A stretch of 41,479 bases of DNA from Candidatus Nanopelagicaceae bacterium (GTDB taxonomy: Bacteria > Actinomycetota > Actinomycetes > Nanopelagicales > Nanopelagicaceae). Below the pieces are notes generated by a model. The model did not search any database. It saw only the letters and a program-made list of their open reading frames with translations, and was not told the DNA's origin. Position 1 is the stretch's first letter; each line of letters starts with the position of its first letter. Where the stretch lies: positions 1 through 41,479 of the forward strand of contig VFFD01000003.1 of assembly GCA_018882745.1 (NCBI GenBank). The letters run 5' to 3'. Both the position numbers and the translations under genes were made by a program. Of this stretch, positions 23,053 to 33,592 are shown one piece after another.

Positions 23053-23123
23053 ATCGGCTTGGTGTAGTGGCAGCATGCTTGACTTTGAATCAGGAGGCGC
23101 GGGTTCAATCCCCGCAGTCGATA
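23053..23123 (+). tRNA. tRNA-Gln (UUG)
   Basis: A 71-nt cloverleaf: acceptor ATCGGCT with AGTCGAT, TG at positions 8-9, D-arm GTGT with loop AGTGGC as in actinobacterial Gln tRNAs, anticodon stem CTTGA/TCAGG with loop CTTTGAA (anticodon TTG), T-arm GCGGG-TTCAATC-CCCGC, discriminator A. No CCA. Location between rplA and rplJ is not the usual one for this tRNA. Confidence 0.9.
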
Positions 23124-23132
23124 CGCTCAATT

Positions 23133-23161
23133 TTGACCGAAATCTCGGTCTCACCTAATAT
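23133..23161 (+). promoter_or_regulatory. rplJL promoter
   Basis: TTGACC (23133-23138), a 17-base spacer and TAATAT (23156-23161), a strong sigma-70-type promoter ten bases after tRNA-Gln. A 6-bp inverted repeat (GACCGA/TCGGTC) overlaps the -35. Confidence 0.75.
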
Positions 23162-23164
23162 TCG

Positions 23165-23279
23165 GAACCTCACCAGAGACTGCTGGTCTCAGATCGCAAG
23201 GTCTGAAATAAATGTCGAAAGACAGCCCGCATAGGTTCGAGCGGATTACCCCGCGCGTTTCTATGCGTCGGGGTTTTTT
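23165..23279 (+). promoter_or_regulatory. L10 leader with attenuator
   Basis: Between promoter and rplJ lies a structured leader of the L10 type, where L10(L12)4 binds the mRNA in place of its rRNA site. It contains GAGAC/GGTCTC-rich stems (23174-23210) and ends in a terminator-like hairpin, ACCCCG (23248-23253) with CGGGGT (23269-23274) and a run of T (to 23279), 45 bases before the ATG. High free L10 would favour this terminator. Assignment rests on position and architecture, not on a covariance search. Confidence 0.65.
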
Positions 23280-23324
23280 ACATTTAGCAGCAGAAATTCT
23301 GGCGATTAATAGAAAGGAAGCCAG

Positions 23325-23990
23325 ATGGCTCGCCCTGATAAGGCAGCAGCAGTTGCTGAATTGGTTGAAGACTTTAAGTCTGCCGATGCAACAGTTGTTA
23401 CCGAGTATCGCGGTTTGACCGTGACCTCAATTAAAGAGCTACGTCGTTCACTTGGTGTTGGCACCAAGTACAAGGTAGCGAAGAACACGCTCGTCAAAAT
23501 TGCTGCGAAGGAAGCTGGAGTAGAAGTTGATGAAGCACTTCTTTCCGGCCCAACTGCAGTCGCTTTCGTAAAAGGCGATTCAGTTGCCGCTGCAAAGAGC
23601 CTCAAGAACTTCCAGAAGGAGAATCCATTCCTTGTTATCAAGGGTGGAGTCTTCGAAGGTAAGCAAGTAACCACAGCTGAAATCATGAAGCTCGCGGATC
23701 TCGAATCACGCGAAGTTCTCTTGGCGAAGCTTGCTGGTGCTATGAAGGCATCAATGTCCAAAGCTGCACGCGCATTCGATGCACTTCGTATCAAGAGAGA
23801 AGCAGAAGCCGGTGCACCCGCTGCGCCAGCTCAAGCTGCCCCTGCTGCAGAAGCAGCACCTGTCGCCGAAGCATCAGCTCCAGAAGCAACAACTGAAGTT
23901 GTAGCCGAAGCTCAAGCAGAAACTTCTGCAGAACCAGCGCAAGCTGAAACAAATACAGAACCAACAGCTGAACCAACAGAGAACGCGTAA
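23325..23990 (+). CDS. rplJ: 50S ribosomal protein L10
   Basis: A 221-residue L10. Residues 1-165 are the conserved core ([82 protein letters not shown]). After it comes an extra 55-residue tail of Ala, Glu and Pro repeats, longer than most L10 and probably disordered, typical of the actinobacterial clade. It anchors L7/L12 dimers to the ribosome stalk. AAGGAAG precedes the ATG. Regulated by the upstream leader. Confidence 0.97.
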   Translation: MARPDKAAAVAELVEDFKSADATVVTEYRGLTVTSIKELRRSLGVGTKYKVAKNTLVKIAAKEAGVEVDEALLSGPTAVAFVKGDSVAAAKSLKNFQKENPFLVIKGGVFEGKQVTTAEIMKLADLESREVLLAKLAGAMKASMSKAARAFDALRIKREAEAGAPAAPAQAAPAAEAAPVAEASAPEATTEVVAEAQAETSAEPAQAETNTEPTAEPTENA

Positions 23991-24007
23991 AGAAAGAGGA
24001 AAACAAA

Positions 24008-24394
24008 ATGGCAAAACTCAGCACTGAAGACCTATTGGGTCAATTTAAGGACATGACACTTGTCGAGCTTTCAGATTTCGTAAAGGCATTTGAAACCGAA
24101 TTTGATGTAACTGCAGCAGCTCCAGTAGCTGTCATGGCAGCAGGCGGCGGCGCAGCAGGCGGCGAAGCAGCAGCTGCTCAAGATGAATTCACCGTCATCA
24201 TTGAAGACGCTGGCTCACAGAAGATCGCCGTCATTAAAGAAGTACGTGCGCTCAACTCAAGCCTCGGCCTCAAGGAAGCAAAAGACCTCGTCGATGCGAC
24301 TCCAGCAACTGTGCTTGAGAAGGCAGATAAGGCAACAGCAGATAAGGCAAAGGCAGCTCTCGAAGCAGCTGGCGCGAAGGTCTCTGTTAAGTAG
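24008..24394 (+). CDS. rplL: 50S ribosomal protein L7/L12
   Basis: A 128-residue L12. The N-terminal dimer domain ([28 protein letters not shown]) is followed by an Ala/Gly hinge with an [10 protein letters not shown]-like stretch and the C-terminal factor-binding domain ([36 protein letters not shown]). It recruits translation GTPases. Start: ATG after AGAGGAAAAC, 17 bases after rplJ. Ends with a strong terminator. Confidence 0.98.
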   Translation: MAKLSTEDLLGQFKDMTLVELSDFVKAFETEFDVTAAAPVAVMAAGGGAAGGEAAAAQDEFTVIIEDAGSQKIAVIKEVRALNSSLGLKEAKDLVDATPATVLEKADKATADKAKAALEAAGAKVSVK

Positions 24395-24420
24395 TTGTTA
24401 CGGGACTTCTCGTCCCTCTG

Positions 24421-24461
24421 ATAACCCCGTCACTCAAGTGGCGGGGTTATTTTTATTTTTG
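24421..24461 (+). terminator. Terminator of rplJL
   Basis: ATAACCCCGTCAC (24421-24433), loop TCAA, GTGGCGGGGTTAT (24438-24450), a 13-bp stem with one G-U pair, then T-rich sequence to 24461. The toxin pseudogene's last codons lie within it on the other strand. Confidence 0.92.
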
Positions 24462-24766
24462 CCCTCAAAGTACGTGATGAGTCTAAGCATGGAGGACTCA
24501 TACACGGCCAATCTCTCTCGTTTGCCAATCGCAATCACTACTAATAGTTGTGATTCTTCATCAATGAGATATATCAATCTATATCCAGAATGTCCGCTTT
24601 TGATTTTGTAGCACGATTTCAAATTTCCTTAAAGGGCGGATGAGGGAATCTTTGGATTACTTAGGCGCTGGTGCAGTTTCCGTTCAAGTTCAATTCGAAT
24701 AGATTTATCTAAGGATTCCCATTCTTGGAGAGCAGATTCAAGAAATCCAAGTTCATATGAAATCAA
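24434..24766 (-). pseudogene. RelE/StbE-type toxin, disrupted by an in-frame stop
   Basis: Reading from a TTG at 24766, which overlaps the antitoxin stop by four bases, gives a full-length RelE/StbE frame of 110 codons. It contains YELGFLESALQEWESLD, RIELERKLHQRLSNPKIPSSAL, then a TAA at codon 46 (24631-24629), then GNLKSCYKIKSGHSGYRLIYLI and IAIGKRERLAVYESSMLRL. Intact relatives have a charged residue such as Lys or Arg where the TAA stands; AAA to TAA needs one base change. No frameshift is needed elsewhere. A separate start after the stop (ATG-like AAATCG region) would lack the N-terminal half. So the toxin is probably dead, while its antitoxin is intact. Confidence 0.85.
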
Positions 24767-25032
24767 GACTTCTTGCTATCAAGCTTAACTCTTACAACTT
24801 TCTCTTTTCCGGCCTTGTAATCGGCTAATCTCTTTTCCAGCAAAGGCGCTGACTCAATGTCATAAATTGCTTCCATCAAGCTCTCATAGGTAGACGCAGG
24901 GATCACATAAAAACTAGGCTTGTTGTTTGTAAGAACGGCAATTGGTTCGCCGTTGGCCTCAGCAACTATTTCGTTGGGTGCGCGCTTGAATTCAGATACG
25001 GCAACGGCGCGAGATGTAAGAATTCTTTCCAC
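24763..25032 (-). CDS. Phd/YefM-type antitoxin (StbD-like)
   Basis: An 89-residue antitoxin: VERILTSRAVAVSEFKRAPNEIVAEANGEPIAVLTNNKPSFYVIPASTYESLME, the StbD/YefM signature, with the DNA-binding N-terminal half and a toxin-neutralising tail (LLEKRLADYKAGKEKVV). The GTG at 25032 is chosen because GGAGG lies five bases upstream; the longer frame (25086) covers the operator. Intact, upstream of the broken toxin. It probably represses its own transcription through the palindrome at 25057-25074. Its continued presence could protect against related toxins elsewhere. Confidence 0.88.
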   Translation of the reverse strand: MERILTSRAVAVSEFKRAPNEIVAEANGEPIAVLTNNKPSFYVIPASTYESLMEAIYDIESAPLLEKRLADYKAGKEKVVRVKLDSKKS

Positions 25033-25056
25033 GAGAGCCTCCGTTAAATAGATGCA

Positions 25057-25074
25057 AAATTTAGCACTAAATTT
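25057..25074 (-). promoter_or_regulatory. Operator palindrome of the StbD/StbE locus
   Basis: AAATTTAG, CA, CTAAATTT: a perfect 8-bp inverted repeat centred 33 bases upstream of the antitoxin GTG and close to where its promoter should be. Typical autoregulatory site for Phd/YefM antitoxins. Confidence 0.6.
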
Positions 25075-25144
25075 AGATAGGTGCATTTGGCAAGTGTGGT
25101 TGGTATAAGGCCCGGGTTGGACATCGGCGTGTCGCGGGCACTAT

Positions 25145-25176
25145 CCTGACCCCTCGCACAAAATCCTAGGGTCAGG
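25145..25176 (+). promoter_or_regulatory. Inverted repeat in the rpoB leader
   Basis: CCTGACCC (25145-25152) and GGGTCAGG (25169-25176), perfect 8-bp arms with a 16-base loop, 87 bases before the preferred rpoB start. It is preceded by a TATAAG -10-like box at 25104-25109. It could be a transcript hairpin in the rpoBC leader. No function shown. Confidence 0.4.
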
Positions 25177-25263
25177 CATATAGCGGCTGAGGCCTTACGT
25201 TCGCTGTGCGAAATTAGTAAACGTCCGTAAAGACAAGTAGTGAAAACTTTGGAAGGACAACTC

Positions 25264-28200
25264 TTGGCCGCGAAAACGAAATCAACTGCACCGTCCCGTA
25301 TTTCTTTCGCCAAGATCCGCGAACCGCAAGAAGTTCCCAACCTATTAGCTCTCCAAGTAGAGAGTTTTGATTGGCTGCTCGGAAACGATGCATGGCGCGC
25401 GCGACTTGGTAAAAATGAAAGACCAGATCGAGGAGAAATTCCTAAGACATCTGGACTAGAAGAAATCTTTGAAGAGATTTCTCCAATCGAAGACTTCCAA
25501 GGATCGATGTCACTCTCATTCCGTGACCATCGTTTCGAACCAGCGAAGTACTCGATTGCAGAATGTAAAGAGCGCGACATTACTTATGCCGCTCCACTCT
25601 TCGTCACCGCAGAATTCACCAACAATGTAACTGGTGAAATTAAATCCCAGACTGTTTTCATGGGTGATTTCCCATTGATGACACCGCGCGGAACATTTGT
25701 TATCAACGGAACGGAACGCGTTGTTGTTTCCCAGCTAGTTCGTTCTCCTGGCGTTTACTTTGAACGCACAGTTGAGAAGACTTCCGACAAAGATATCTTC
25801 ACATCAAAGATCATCCCAAGCCGCGGTGCATGGCTTGAGTTTGAAATTGATAAGAAAGATTTCGTTGCGGTTCGTATCGATCGCAAGCGTAAACAATCAG
25901 TTACCGTATTCTTGAAGGCGCTTGGTTGGACTAACGACCAGATCCTCGCTGAGTTCGGCGAATACGATTCAATGAAAGAAACTCTTGCAAAAGATAACGT
26001 CAACACCCAAGACGAAGCTCTGCTTGATATTTATCGCAAGATGCGTCCTGGTGAGCCTCCAACAAAGGAAGCTGCACAAACCCTTATCGAGAACCTCTAT
26101 TTCAACCCGAAGCGTTATGACTTGGCCAAGGTCGGTCGCTTTAAGGTAAATAAGAAGCTCGGTTTGGACCTTGATCTAGGCAAGTCCTTGCTCGCAATCG
26201 ACGATATCGTCGGAACAATCCGCTATCTCGTTGCGCTCCACAAAGGCGAGACGCTGATTGATCTCGGTAAGCAAGTACGTGTTGAGATCGACGATATCGA
26301 TCACTTCGGAAACCGTCGTCTACGTACCGTTGGTGAATTGATTCAAAACCAAGTTCGCGTTGGTTTGTCTCGTATGGAGCGCGTTGTTCGTGAACGTATG
26401 ACCACACAAGATGTTGAAGCAATCACGCCACAAACTCTTATTAACATCCGTCCGATCACTGCGGCAATCAAAGAGTTCTTCGGAACCTCACAATTGTCAC
26501 AGTTCATGGACCAAACCAATCCAATTTCTGGTCTCACACATAAGCGTCGTCTCTCAGCGCTTGGACCTGGTGGACTCTCACGTGATCGCGCGGGCTTCGA
26601 AGTTCGTGACGTTCATCCATCTCACTACGGTCGTATGTGTCCAATCGAAACTCCTGAAGGACCAAACATCGGTCTAATTGGTTCGCTCGCTACCTATGCG
26701 CGCATCACACCATTTGGTTTCGTTGAGACTCCATATCGCAAAGTTGTAAAGGGCAAAGTAACTGATGCTGTCGATTACTTAACTGCCGATGAAGAAGATG
26801 AACACATCATCGCTCAAGCAAACGCACCATTAACTGACGATAACCACTTCGCAGAAGCGCGCGTACTTGTACGTCGTCGCGGTGGCGAAGTTGAATACAT
26901 CCCAGCTGAAGAAGTTGATTACATGGATGTTTCTCCACGTCAGATGGTTTCGGTTGCTACCGCAATGATTCCGTTCCTCGAGCACGATGACGCAAACCGC
27001 GCACTTATGGGCGCGAACATGATGCGCCAGGCTGTGCCGCTTCTTCGCGCAGAATCACCACTCGTTGGAACCGGTATGGAATACCGCGCAGCTGTTGATG
27101 CTGGCGATGTACTCCTTGCAGTCCGCGGTGGCGTAGTTACCGAAGTTGCCTCAGACCTCGTCGTTGTTAAGACCGACGATGGCGATGAAGATATCTATAA
27201 CGTAGATAAGTTCATCCGTTCAAACCAAGGCACATCACGAAATATGCGCGTGATCGTCAACGAGGGCGACAAGATCGCCGCTGGCCAAGCAATTGCTGAT
27301 GGTCCAAGCACACAACTCGGTGAAATGGCTCTTGGTAAGAACTTGCTCGTGGCATTTATGTCATGGGAAGGCCATAACTACGAAGACGCAATCATTCTCT
27401 CTCAGCGCCTCGTTCAAGATGATGTTCTCTCATCAATTCATATTGAAGAGTATGAAGTTGATGCTCGCGACACCAAGCTTGGTGCAGAAGAAATTACTCG
27501 CGATATCCCGAACGTTTCAGAAGAAGTTCTTGCTGACCTTGATGAGCGCGGAATCATCCGCATCGGCGCCGATGTTGTCCCAGGCGATATCTTGGTTGGA
27601 AAAGTTACCCCGAAGGGCGAAACAGAACTTACACCTGAAGAGCGTTTGCTCCGTGCAATTTTCGGTGAGAAGGCTCGCGAAGTTCGCGACACCTCACTCA
27701 AAGTTCCACACGGTGAAGGTGGAAAAGTTATTGGCGTAAAGATCTTTGATCTTGAAGATGGCTATGACTTGCCTGCTGGCGTAAATCAAGTTGTTCGCGT
27801 TTATGTCGCGCAGAAGCGCAAGATTCAAGATGGTGACAAGCTCGCTGGTCGCCACGGAAATAAGGGTGTTATCGCAAAGATTCTCCCTGTTGAAGATATG
27901 CCATTCCTTTCGGATGGAACTCCTGTTGATGTTGTATTGAATCCACTCGGTGTTCCAGGTCGTATGAACGTAGGACAGGTTCTTGAAACTCACCTCGGTT
28001 GGGTTGCAAAGAGCGGATGGGAAGTTAATGGCACTTCTGAAGATTGGCAGCAACGCCTTTCTGTAATTGGTGCAACATCTGCACAACCTGGTACTCGCGT
28101 CGCAACACCAGTCTTTGACGGTGCGCGAGAAGAAGAAATCCAAGGACTCCTTGGATCAACACTTCCAAACGCTGATGGAACTCGCTTAGTTGGCGCTGAT

Positions 28201-28716
28201 GGAAAGGCCTTGTTATTTGATGGCCGTACCGGTCAGCCATACCGCGAACACATCACCGTTGGTTACATGTACATCTTGAAACTCCACCACTTGGTCGACG
28301 ACAAGATTCACGCACGTTCAACTGGTCCTTACTCAATGATCACTCAACAACCACTCGGCGGAAAAGCCCAGTTCGGTGGTCAGCGCTTTGGTGAAATGGA
28401 AGTGTGGGCGCTCGAAGCATATGGCGCTGCATACACACTCCAAGAACTTCTCACCATTAAGTCTGACGACGTTCTTGGTCGCGTCAAGGTTTACGAAGCG
28501 ATTGTTAAGGGCGAGAACATTCCAGAACCAGGCATACCTGAATCATTCAAGGTTCTTGTTAAGGAAATGCAATCACTCTGTCTCAATGTAGAAGTACTTT
28601 CATCTGAAGGTGTTGCTATCGAGATGCGTGATACTGATGAAGAAGTATTCAAGACGGCCGAAGAGCTAGGCATCAACTTGTCACGAGTTGAACCAAGTTC
28701 TGTAGAAGAAGTGTGA
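25264..28716 (+). CDS. rpoB: DNA-directed RNA polymerase subunit beta
   Basis: RpoB of about 1150 residues. The N terminus after TTG at 25264 reads [20 protein letters not shown], matching the LAAS...[10 protein letters not shown] pattern of actinobacterial RpoB; a GTG at 25240 would add eight residues. TTG has GGAAGG seven bases upstream. The rifampicin region [14 protein letters not shown], followed by [13 protein letters not shown], keeps the sensitive-type Asp, His and Ser. Other blocks: [18 protein letters not shown], and the active-site [14 protein letters not shown]. It forms the catalytic core with RpoC, whose gene starts 17 bases after the stop. No separate terminator lies between. 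Confidence 0.98.
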   Translation: MAAKTKSTAPSRISFAKIREPQEVPNLLALQVESFDWLLGNDAWRARLGKNERPDRGEIPKTSGLEEIFEEISPIEDFQGSMSLSFRDHRFEPAKYSIAECKERDITYAAPLFVTAEFTNNVTGEIKSQTVFMGDFPLMTPRGTFVINGTERVVVSQLVRSPGVYFERTVEKTSDKDIFTSKIIPSRGAWLEFEIDKKDFVAVRIDRKRKQSVTVFLKALGWTNDQILAEFGEYDSMKETLAKDNVNTQDEALLDIYRKMRPGEPPTKEAAQTLIENLYFNPKRYDLAKVGRFKVNKKLGLDLDLGKSLLAIDDIVGTIRYLVALHKGETLIDLGKQVRVEIDDIDHFGNRRLRTVGELIQNQVRVGLSRMERVVRERMTTQDVEAITPQTLINIRPITAAIKEFFGTSQLSQFMDQTNPISGLTHKRRLSALGPGGLSRDRAGFEVRDVHPSHYGRMCPIETPEGPNIGLIGSLATYARITPFGFVETPYRKVVKGKVTDAVDYLTADEEDEHIIAQANAPLTDDNHFAEARVLVRRRGGEVEYIPAEEVDYMDVSPRQMVSVATAMIPFLEHDDANRALMGANMMRQAVPLLRAESPLVGTGMEYRAAVDAGDVLLAVRGGVVTEVASDLVVVKTDDGDEDIYNVDKFIRSNQGTSRNMRVIVNEGDKIAAGQAIADGPSTQLGEMALGKNLLVAFMSWEGHNYEDAIILSQRLVQDDVLSSIHIEEYEVDARDTKLGAEEITRDIPNVSEEVLADLDERGIIRIGADVVPGDILVGKVTPKGETELTPEERLLRAIFGEKAREVRDTSLKVPHGEGGKVIGVKIFDLEDGYDLPAGVNQVVRVYVAQKRKIQDGDKLAGRHGNKGVIAKILPVEDMPFLSDGTPVDVVLNPLGVPGRMNVGQVLETHLGWVAKSGWEVNGTSEDWQQRLSVIGATSAQPGTRVATPVFDGAREEEIQGLLGSTLPNADGTRLVGADGKALLFDGRTGQPYREHITVGYMYILKLHHLVDDKIHARSTGPYSMITQQPLGGKAQFGGQRFGEMEVWALEAYGAAYTLQELLTIKSDDVLGRVKVYEAIVKGENIPEPGIPESFKVLVKEMQSLCLNVEVLSSEGVAIEMRDTDEEVFKTAEELGINLSRVEPSSVEEV

Positions 28717-28733
28717 CAGGGGGAGAATAGACA

Positions 28734-31700
28734 ATGTTAGATGTCAACTTTTTCGATGAGTTAAGAATCGGTCTCGCATCTGCGGGCAACATTCGTGAGT
28801 GGTCTTTTGGTGAGGTCAAGAAGCCAGAAACCATTAACTACAGAACGCTAAAGCCAGAAAAAGATGGTCTCTTTGATGAAAAGATCTTCGGACCAACTCG
28901 TGACTGGGAATGCTATTGCGGTAAGTACAAGCGCGTACGCTTCAAAGGAATTATCTGCGAGCGATGCGGCGTCGAAGTTACCCGTGCAAAAGTTCGTCGT
29001 GAGCGTATGGGCCACATCGAACTTGCAGCTCCAGTAACACATATCTGGTACTTCAAGGGCGTTCCTTCGCGTCTTGGTTATCTTCTTGATCTTGCTCCAA
29101 AGGATCTCGAGAAGGTCATTTACTTCGCTGCTTACATGATCACTGAAGTTGATACTGAAGCACGTGAGGAAGATCTACCAAAACTAGAGAAGAAAATTCA
29201 CTCCGATCGCAAGAAGATCGAAACTAAGCGCGATAACGACCTCGCTACTCGCCAAGAGAAGATGGAGAACGATCTCGCTGAACTTGAAGACGAAGGTGCA
29301 AAGGCTGACCAACGTCGTAAGGTCCGTGAAGCTGGCGAACGCGAACTCAAGAACATTCGCGAGCGCGCCCAGAAAGAACTCGATCGTCTCGAGGAAGTCT
29401 GGACCCGTTTCAAGAACCTCAAAGTTCAAGATCTTGAAGGTGACGAGAACTTGTATCGCGAAATGCGCGATCGTTACGGCATCTATTTCAAGGGCTACAT
29501 GGGAGCTACCGCTATCCAGAAGCGACTTGAAACTTTCGATCTCAAAGCAGAGTTCGACAAACTCAATGAACTTGCTGAAACCGGTAAGGGTCAGAAGAAA
29601 ACTCGCGCCATCAAGCGTCTAAAGGTTGTTAACTCATTCTTGAGCACTTCAAACAATCCAGCATCAATGGTCTTGGATTGTGTTCCAGTTATTCCACCGG
29701 ATCTTCGTCCGATGGTTCAACTCGATGGTGGACGTTTTGCAACTTCAGATCTAAATGATCTCTATCGCCGCGTGATTAACCGTAACAATCGCTTGAAGCG
29801 TTTGGTTGACCTCGGCGCTCCAGAAATCATTGTCAATAACGAAAAGCGTATGTTGCAAGAAGCAGTCGATGCTCTCTTCGATAACGGTCGTCGTGGTCGT
29901 CCAGTTACTGGCCCAGGAAACCGTCCGCTTAAGTCACTCTCCGACATGCTTAAAGGTAAGCAGGGTCGCTTCCGTCAGAACTTGCTCGGAAAGCGCGTTG
30001 ATTACTCTGGCCGTTCGGTGATCGTTGTTGGTCCACAACTTAAGTTGCACCAGTGCGGTCTTCCTAAGCAGATGGCTCTCGAACTCTTCAAGCCATTCGT
30101 AATGAAGCGCTTGGTTGATTTGAATCATGCTCAGAACATCAAGAGCGCAAAGCGTATGGTTGAGCGTTCACGTTCTGTGGTGTGGGATGTTCTCGAAGAA
30201 GTTATTGCAGAACACCCAGTTCTACTTAACCGCGCACCAACTCTGCACCGCTTAGGTATCCAAGCTTTCGAACCACAACTCATCGAAGGTAAGGCAATTC
30301 AGATTCACCCACTCGTATGTACTGCGTTTAACGCTGACTTCGACGGTGACCAGATGGCGGTACACGTACCACTTTCTGCTGAAGCCCAAGCTGAAGCGCG
30401 CATCTTGATGCTCTCTTCAAACAACATTCTTTCTCCAGCATCTGGACGACCACTTACTGCTCCTACCCAGGACATGGTGCTTGGTCTCTACTTCTTGACT
30501 TCACTCCGTGATAATCAAGTTGGCGAAGGACGTTCCTTTACTTCGGTTGCTGAAGGTTTGATGGCATACGAACAACAATCGGTCTCACTTCAAGCGAAGA
30601 TCAAAATCCGCCTCAACGTTAATGGCGAATCAGTTACCAAGGAGACAACTCTTGGTCGCGCAATCTTCAACGAAGTTCTCCCAGACACCTTCCCATTCGT
30701 CGATTACGACGTCACAAAGAAGGCGCTCGGAGCAATCGTTGATAATCTCGCTGAGAGTTATCCAAAGGTTGTTGTTGCAAACGTGCTCGATGATTTGAAG
30801 CAACTTGGCTTCACATGGGCAACTCGCGCTGGCGCCACAATCGGCATCGTCGATGTTGTTACACCTGCTCGTAAGCGTGAAATTCTTGAAGGCTACGAAA
30901 CAAAGGCTGACAAGGTTCAATCACAATACGAAAAGGGTCTCATCACTGATGACGAGCGTCGTCAAGAATTGATCGAGATCTGGACTCAAGCTACAAACGA
31001 AGTAGCGAAGGAGATGGAAGATAACTTCCCACGTACCAATCCAGTATGGATGATGGTCTTCTCCGGAGCGCGCGGAAATATGATGCAGATCCGTCAGATC
31101 GCGGGTATGCGTGGACTTGTAGCAAATCCAAAGGGCGAAATCATTCCTCGTCCAATCAAGTCCAACTTCCGTGAAGGCCTCTCAGTACTTGAGTACTTCA
31201 TCTCCACACACGGTGCGCGTAAGGGTCTTGCAGATACCGCGCTTCGTACCGCTGATGCTGGTTACCTCACACGTCGTCTCTGCGACGTTGCACAAGATGT
31301 CATCATTCGTGAAGAAGATTGCGGAACAGATCGCGGTCTTACTCTCAAGATCGGCAACATTGTCAACGGCAAGCTAACTCGTGATGATTATGTTGAGACT
31401 TCAATCTACGGTCGTACACTTTCCGAAGATGTAGTTGTTGATGGCACAACCATCGCCGCTGCAGGTTCTGATCTTGGCGATCGCATGATTAACACACTTA
31501 TCGACGCTGGTGTTTCCGAAGTTAAGGTTCGCTCAATCCTTACTTGCGATAGCAAGGTTGGACAGTGCTCCAAGTGCTACGGCCGCTCCATGGCTTCCGG
31601 CAAACTTGTTGATGTGGGCGAAGCGGTTGGAATTATCGCTGCGCAATCAATTGGTGAACCAGGAACACAGCTCACGATGCGTACCTTCCACACCGGTGGT

Positions 31701-32561
31701 GCGGCTACTGCATCGGGCGATATCACCCACGGTTTGCCTCGTGTAGTTGAGCTCTTCGAAGCACGCACTCCAAAGGGCGTTGCACCAATTGCTGAAGCAG
31801 CTGGTGTTGTGAGCTTCCTTGAAGATGCAAAGGGTAAGAAAATCATCGTGACACCAGAAGATGGTGGCGAAGCGGTGGCTTATCCAATTACACGTCGTCA
31901 GAAACTTCTCGTAGAAGAAGGACAGAAAGTCAGCGTTGGACAACAGATGGTTGTCGGTGCGATCGATCCAAAGCAAGTACTTCGAATCCTCGGACCACGT
32001 GCAACGCAGACCCACCTCGTCCATGAAATTCAAGAGGTTTACCGCTCACAAGGCGTCGGTATTCACGATAAGCACATTGAAATCGTTGTAAAACAGATGC
32101 TCCGTCGTATTACTGTTCTTGAACCAGGCGATACTGATTTGCTACCCGGCGAATTGGTTGATCACCTACGTTTCCAAGCTGCAAACCGCGAAGCTGTACA
32201 AAAAGGTGGAAAGGCTGCATCAGGTCGCCCAGAACTTATGGGTATCACCAAGGCATCTCTTGCTACCGAATCGTGGCTATCAGCTGCATCGTTCCAGGAA
32301 ACTACTCGCGTTCTTACCGACGCAGCGCTTTCCGAAAAAAGCGATCCACTCCTTGGTCTCAAGGAAAACGTCATTATCGGAAAACTCATCCCAGCAGGTA
32401 CCGGTCTTGCTCGTTATCGCAACGTGCGAGTTGAACCTACTGAGGAAGCTAAGGCCGCGGTCTACGCAGCTTATGAAGAGTATGACTATGCGCCATTTGA
32501 AACCACTGGTTCCGGCGAAGCAGTTCGCTTGGATGATTACCAAGTTGGAGAAAATCGCTAG
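28734..32561 (+). CDS. rpoC: DNA-directed RNA polymerase subunit beta'
   Basis: RpoC of 1275 residues. The N-terminal zinc ribbon ([20 protein letters not shown]) and the second zinc site ([13 protein letters not shown]) are complete. The catalytic loop [12 protein letters not shown] supplies the Mg-binding aspartates. Residues about 145-225 hold a highly charged coiled-coil insertion typical of actinobacterial RpoC. The trigger-loop region around [11 protein letters not shown] and the C-terminal [21 protein letters not shown] are intact. Preceded by GGGGGAG; same operon as rpoB. Ends before a strong terminator. Confidence 0.98.
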   Translation: MLDVNFFDELRIGLASAGNIREWSFGEVKKPETINYRTLKPEKDGLFDEKIFGPTRDWECYCGKYKRVRFKGIICERCGVEVTRAKVRRERMGHIELAAPVTHIWYFKGVPSRLGYLLDLAPKDLEKVIYFAAYMITEVDTEAREEDLPKLEKKIHSDRKKIETKRDNDLATRQEKMENDLAELEDEGAKADQRRKVREAGERELKNIRERAQKELDRLEEVWTRFKNLKVQDLEGDENLYREMRDRYGIYFKGYMGATAIQKRLETFDLKAEFDKLNELAETGKGQKKTRAIKRLKVVNSFLSTSNNPASMVLDCVPVIPPDLRPMVQLDGGRFATSDLNDLYRRVINRNNRLKRLVDLGAPEIIVNNEKRMLQEAVDALFDNGRRGRPVTGPGNRPLKSLSDMLKGKQGRFRQNLLGKRVDYSGRSVIVVGPQLKLHQCGLPKQMALELFKPFVMKRLVDLNHAQNIKSAKRMVERSRSVVWDVLEEVIAEHPVLLNRAPTLHRLGIQAFEPQLIEGKAIQIHPLVCTAFNADFDGDQMAVHVPLSAEAQAEARILMLSSNNILSPASGRPLTAPTQDMVLGLYFLTSLRDNQVGEGRSFTSVAEGLMAYEQQSVSLQAKIKIRLNVNGESVTKETTLGRAIFNEVLPDTFPFVDYDVTKKALGAIVDNLAESYPKVVVANVLDDLKQLGFTWATRAGATIGIVDVVTPARKREILEGYETKADKVQSQYEKGLITDDERRQELIEIWTQATNEVAKEMEDNFPRTNPVWMMVFSGARGNMMQIRQIAGMRGLVANPKGEIIPRPIKSNFREGLSVLEYFISTHGARKGLADTALRTADAGYLTRRLCDVAQDVIIREEDCGTDRGLTLKIGNIVNGKLTRDDYVETSIYGRTLSEDVVVDGTTIAAAGSDLGDRMINTLIDAGVSEVKVRSILTCDSKVGQCSKCYGRSMASGKLVDVGEAVGIIAAQSIGEPGTQLTMRTFHTGGAATASGDITHGLPRVVELFEARTPKGVAPIAEAAGVVSFLEDAKGKKIIVTPEDGGEAVAYPITRRQKLLVEEGQKVSVGQQMVVGAIDPKQVLRILGPRATQTHLVHEIQEVYRSQGVGIHDKHIEIVVKQMLRRITVLEPGDTDLLPGELVDHLRFQAANREAVQKGGKAASGRPELMGITKASLATESWLSAASFQETTRVLTDAALSEKSDPLLGLKENVIIGKLIPAGTGLARYRNVRVEPTEEAKAAVYAAYEEYDYAPFETTGSGEAVRLDDYQVGENR

Positions 32562-32577
32562 TTAAGTAATTACAAGA

Positions 32578-32610
32578 AATCCCCGGCTAGAAATAGTCGG
32601 GGATTTTTTT
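32578..32610 (+). terminator. Terminator of rpoBC
   Basis: AATCCCCGGCTA (32578-32589), GAAA loop, TAGTCGGGGATT (32594-32605, one G-U pair), then T to 32610. It lies at the end of the convergent dehydrogenase gene and may also serve the minus strand. Confidence 0.93.
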
Positions 32611-33592
32611 ATGGCCTTAATACGATACGAATTGGATTGCCGATCTTCTTCTCGAGTTTTTCAAGAGCGAGAGCGGCTTGATCAAGAGGTAATACTTCGG
32701 AAACGGATTTAGATAGCGAAAGCTTTCCTTGCTTCACAAACTCAACAAGTTCTTTGGTGTGCATGGGTTCAGAGCCGTAATGGCCAAGTATTTGAGTTCG
32801 CATATAGGTAAATGCCATGTCATTGGGAATTGTGATGGGTTCATTTGCGATTCCCACAATCACTAAACGCCCTTGTTCTCCGAGCATTGAGAGCGCTTGT
32901 TTGCGCACCGGTGTCACACCAGCGAAATCAAAAGCGGCGTTGAGGCCGCGATGCTTCTTTAACTCCTCATCGCTGGGGTCGAAGGCGAAATCAGCGCCTA
33001 TTTCCAGGGCTTTTGCGCGGGCTTCAGGGCGGGGGTCGATCGCAATTACTTTGCTACATCCCACAATTTTTAGAAGTTGAACGGCATGAATTCCAAGTCC
33101 GCCAACACCAAAGACTGCGGCTGTTTCTCCACTTTTCATCTTTGCGGTCGAAGAGATTGCCGCCCATGGAGTTGAGACGGCATCAGGAATGATTGCAGCT
33201 TCTTCAAAGGGCAGTGAGTCTGGGATTTTTACCAAGAGCCCAGCTTTTGCGATGACATATTCGGCGTATCCACCATCGTAATCAAAACCAAGGGTTGTGA
33301 TCTGATTCTTTTCATTTCGTTCACCAGCAACAACAAGTACTCGATCACCGACTTTATAAGTGTGTACTCCTTCACCAAGAGTTTCGATAGTACCTGCAAC
33401 TTCATGTCCAAGAGTTACTTCATCACCTTTGAGATAACCAGGTGAGAGCGTGCCATCGATAAAGTGCACATCCGATAAACAGACGCCAGCAGCGCCAACT
33501 TTGATGCGGACTTCTCCGTGGCTTGGTGTTGGAGTCGGGATCTCTTTTACTTCAAATTTTCGAGTGGAGACAGTGATACGTCCTGCTTTCAT
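32609..33592 (-). CDS. Zinc-binding alcohol dehydrogenase (MDR family)
   Basis: A 327-residue medium-chain alcohol dehydrogenase. The catalytic zinc ligands are visible as GVCLSDVHF (Cys38) and GHEVAGT (His63 and Glu64); the Rossmann motif is AVFGVGGLGIHAVQLLK near residue 160. The lobe that usually holds four structural-zinc cysteines is replaced by VAGERNEKNQITTLGF, without cysteines, so it carries only the catalytic zinc. Substrate unknown; an alcohol or aldehyde. Its ATG overlaps the end of the APH-type kinase by four bases. It probably works in the same pathway as that kinase and the acyl-CoA dehydrogenase. Confidence 0.9.
   Translation of the reverse strand: MKAGRITVSTRKFEVKEIPTPTPSHGEVRIKVGAAGVCLSDVHFIDGTLSPGYLKGDEVTLGHEVAGTIETLGEGVHTYKVGDRVLVVAGERNEKNQITTLGFDYDGGYAEYVIAKAGLLVKIPDSLPFEEAAIIPDAVSTPWAAISSTAKMKSGETAAVFGVGGLGIHAVQLLKIVGCSKVIAIDPRPEARAKALEIGADFAFDPSDEELKKHRGLNAAFDFAGVTPVRKQALSMLGEQGRLVIVGIANEPITIPNDMAFTYMRTQILGHYGSEPMHTKELVEFVKQGKLSLSKSVSEVLPLDQAALALEKLEKKIGNPIRIVLRP

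Noticed and set aside
22861-23154. Minus-strand ORF of 97 residues containing GIEPAPPDSKSSMLPLHQ
   Set aside because: This is the antisense translation of tRNA-Gln, a well-known spurious protein.
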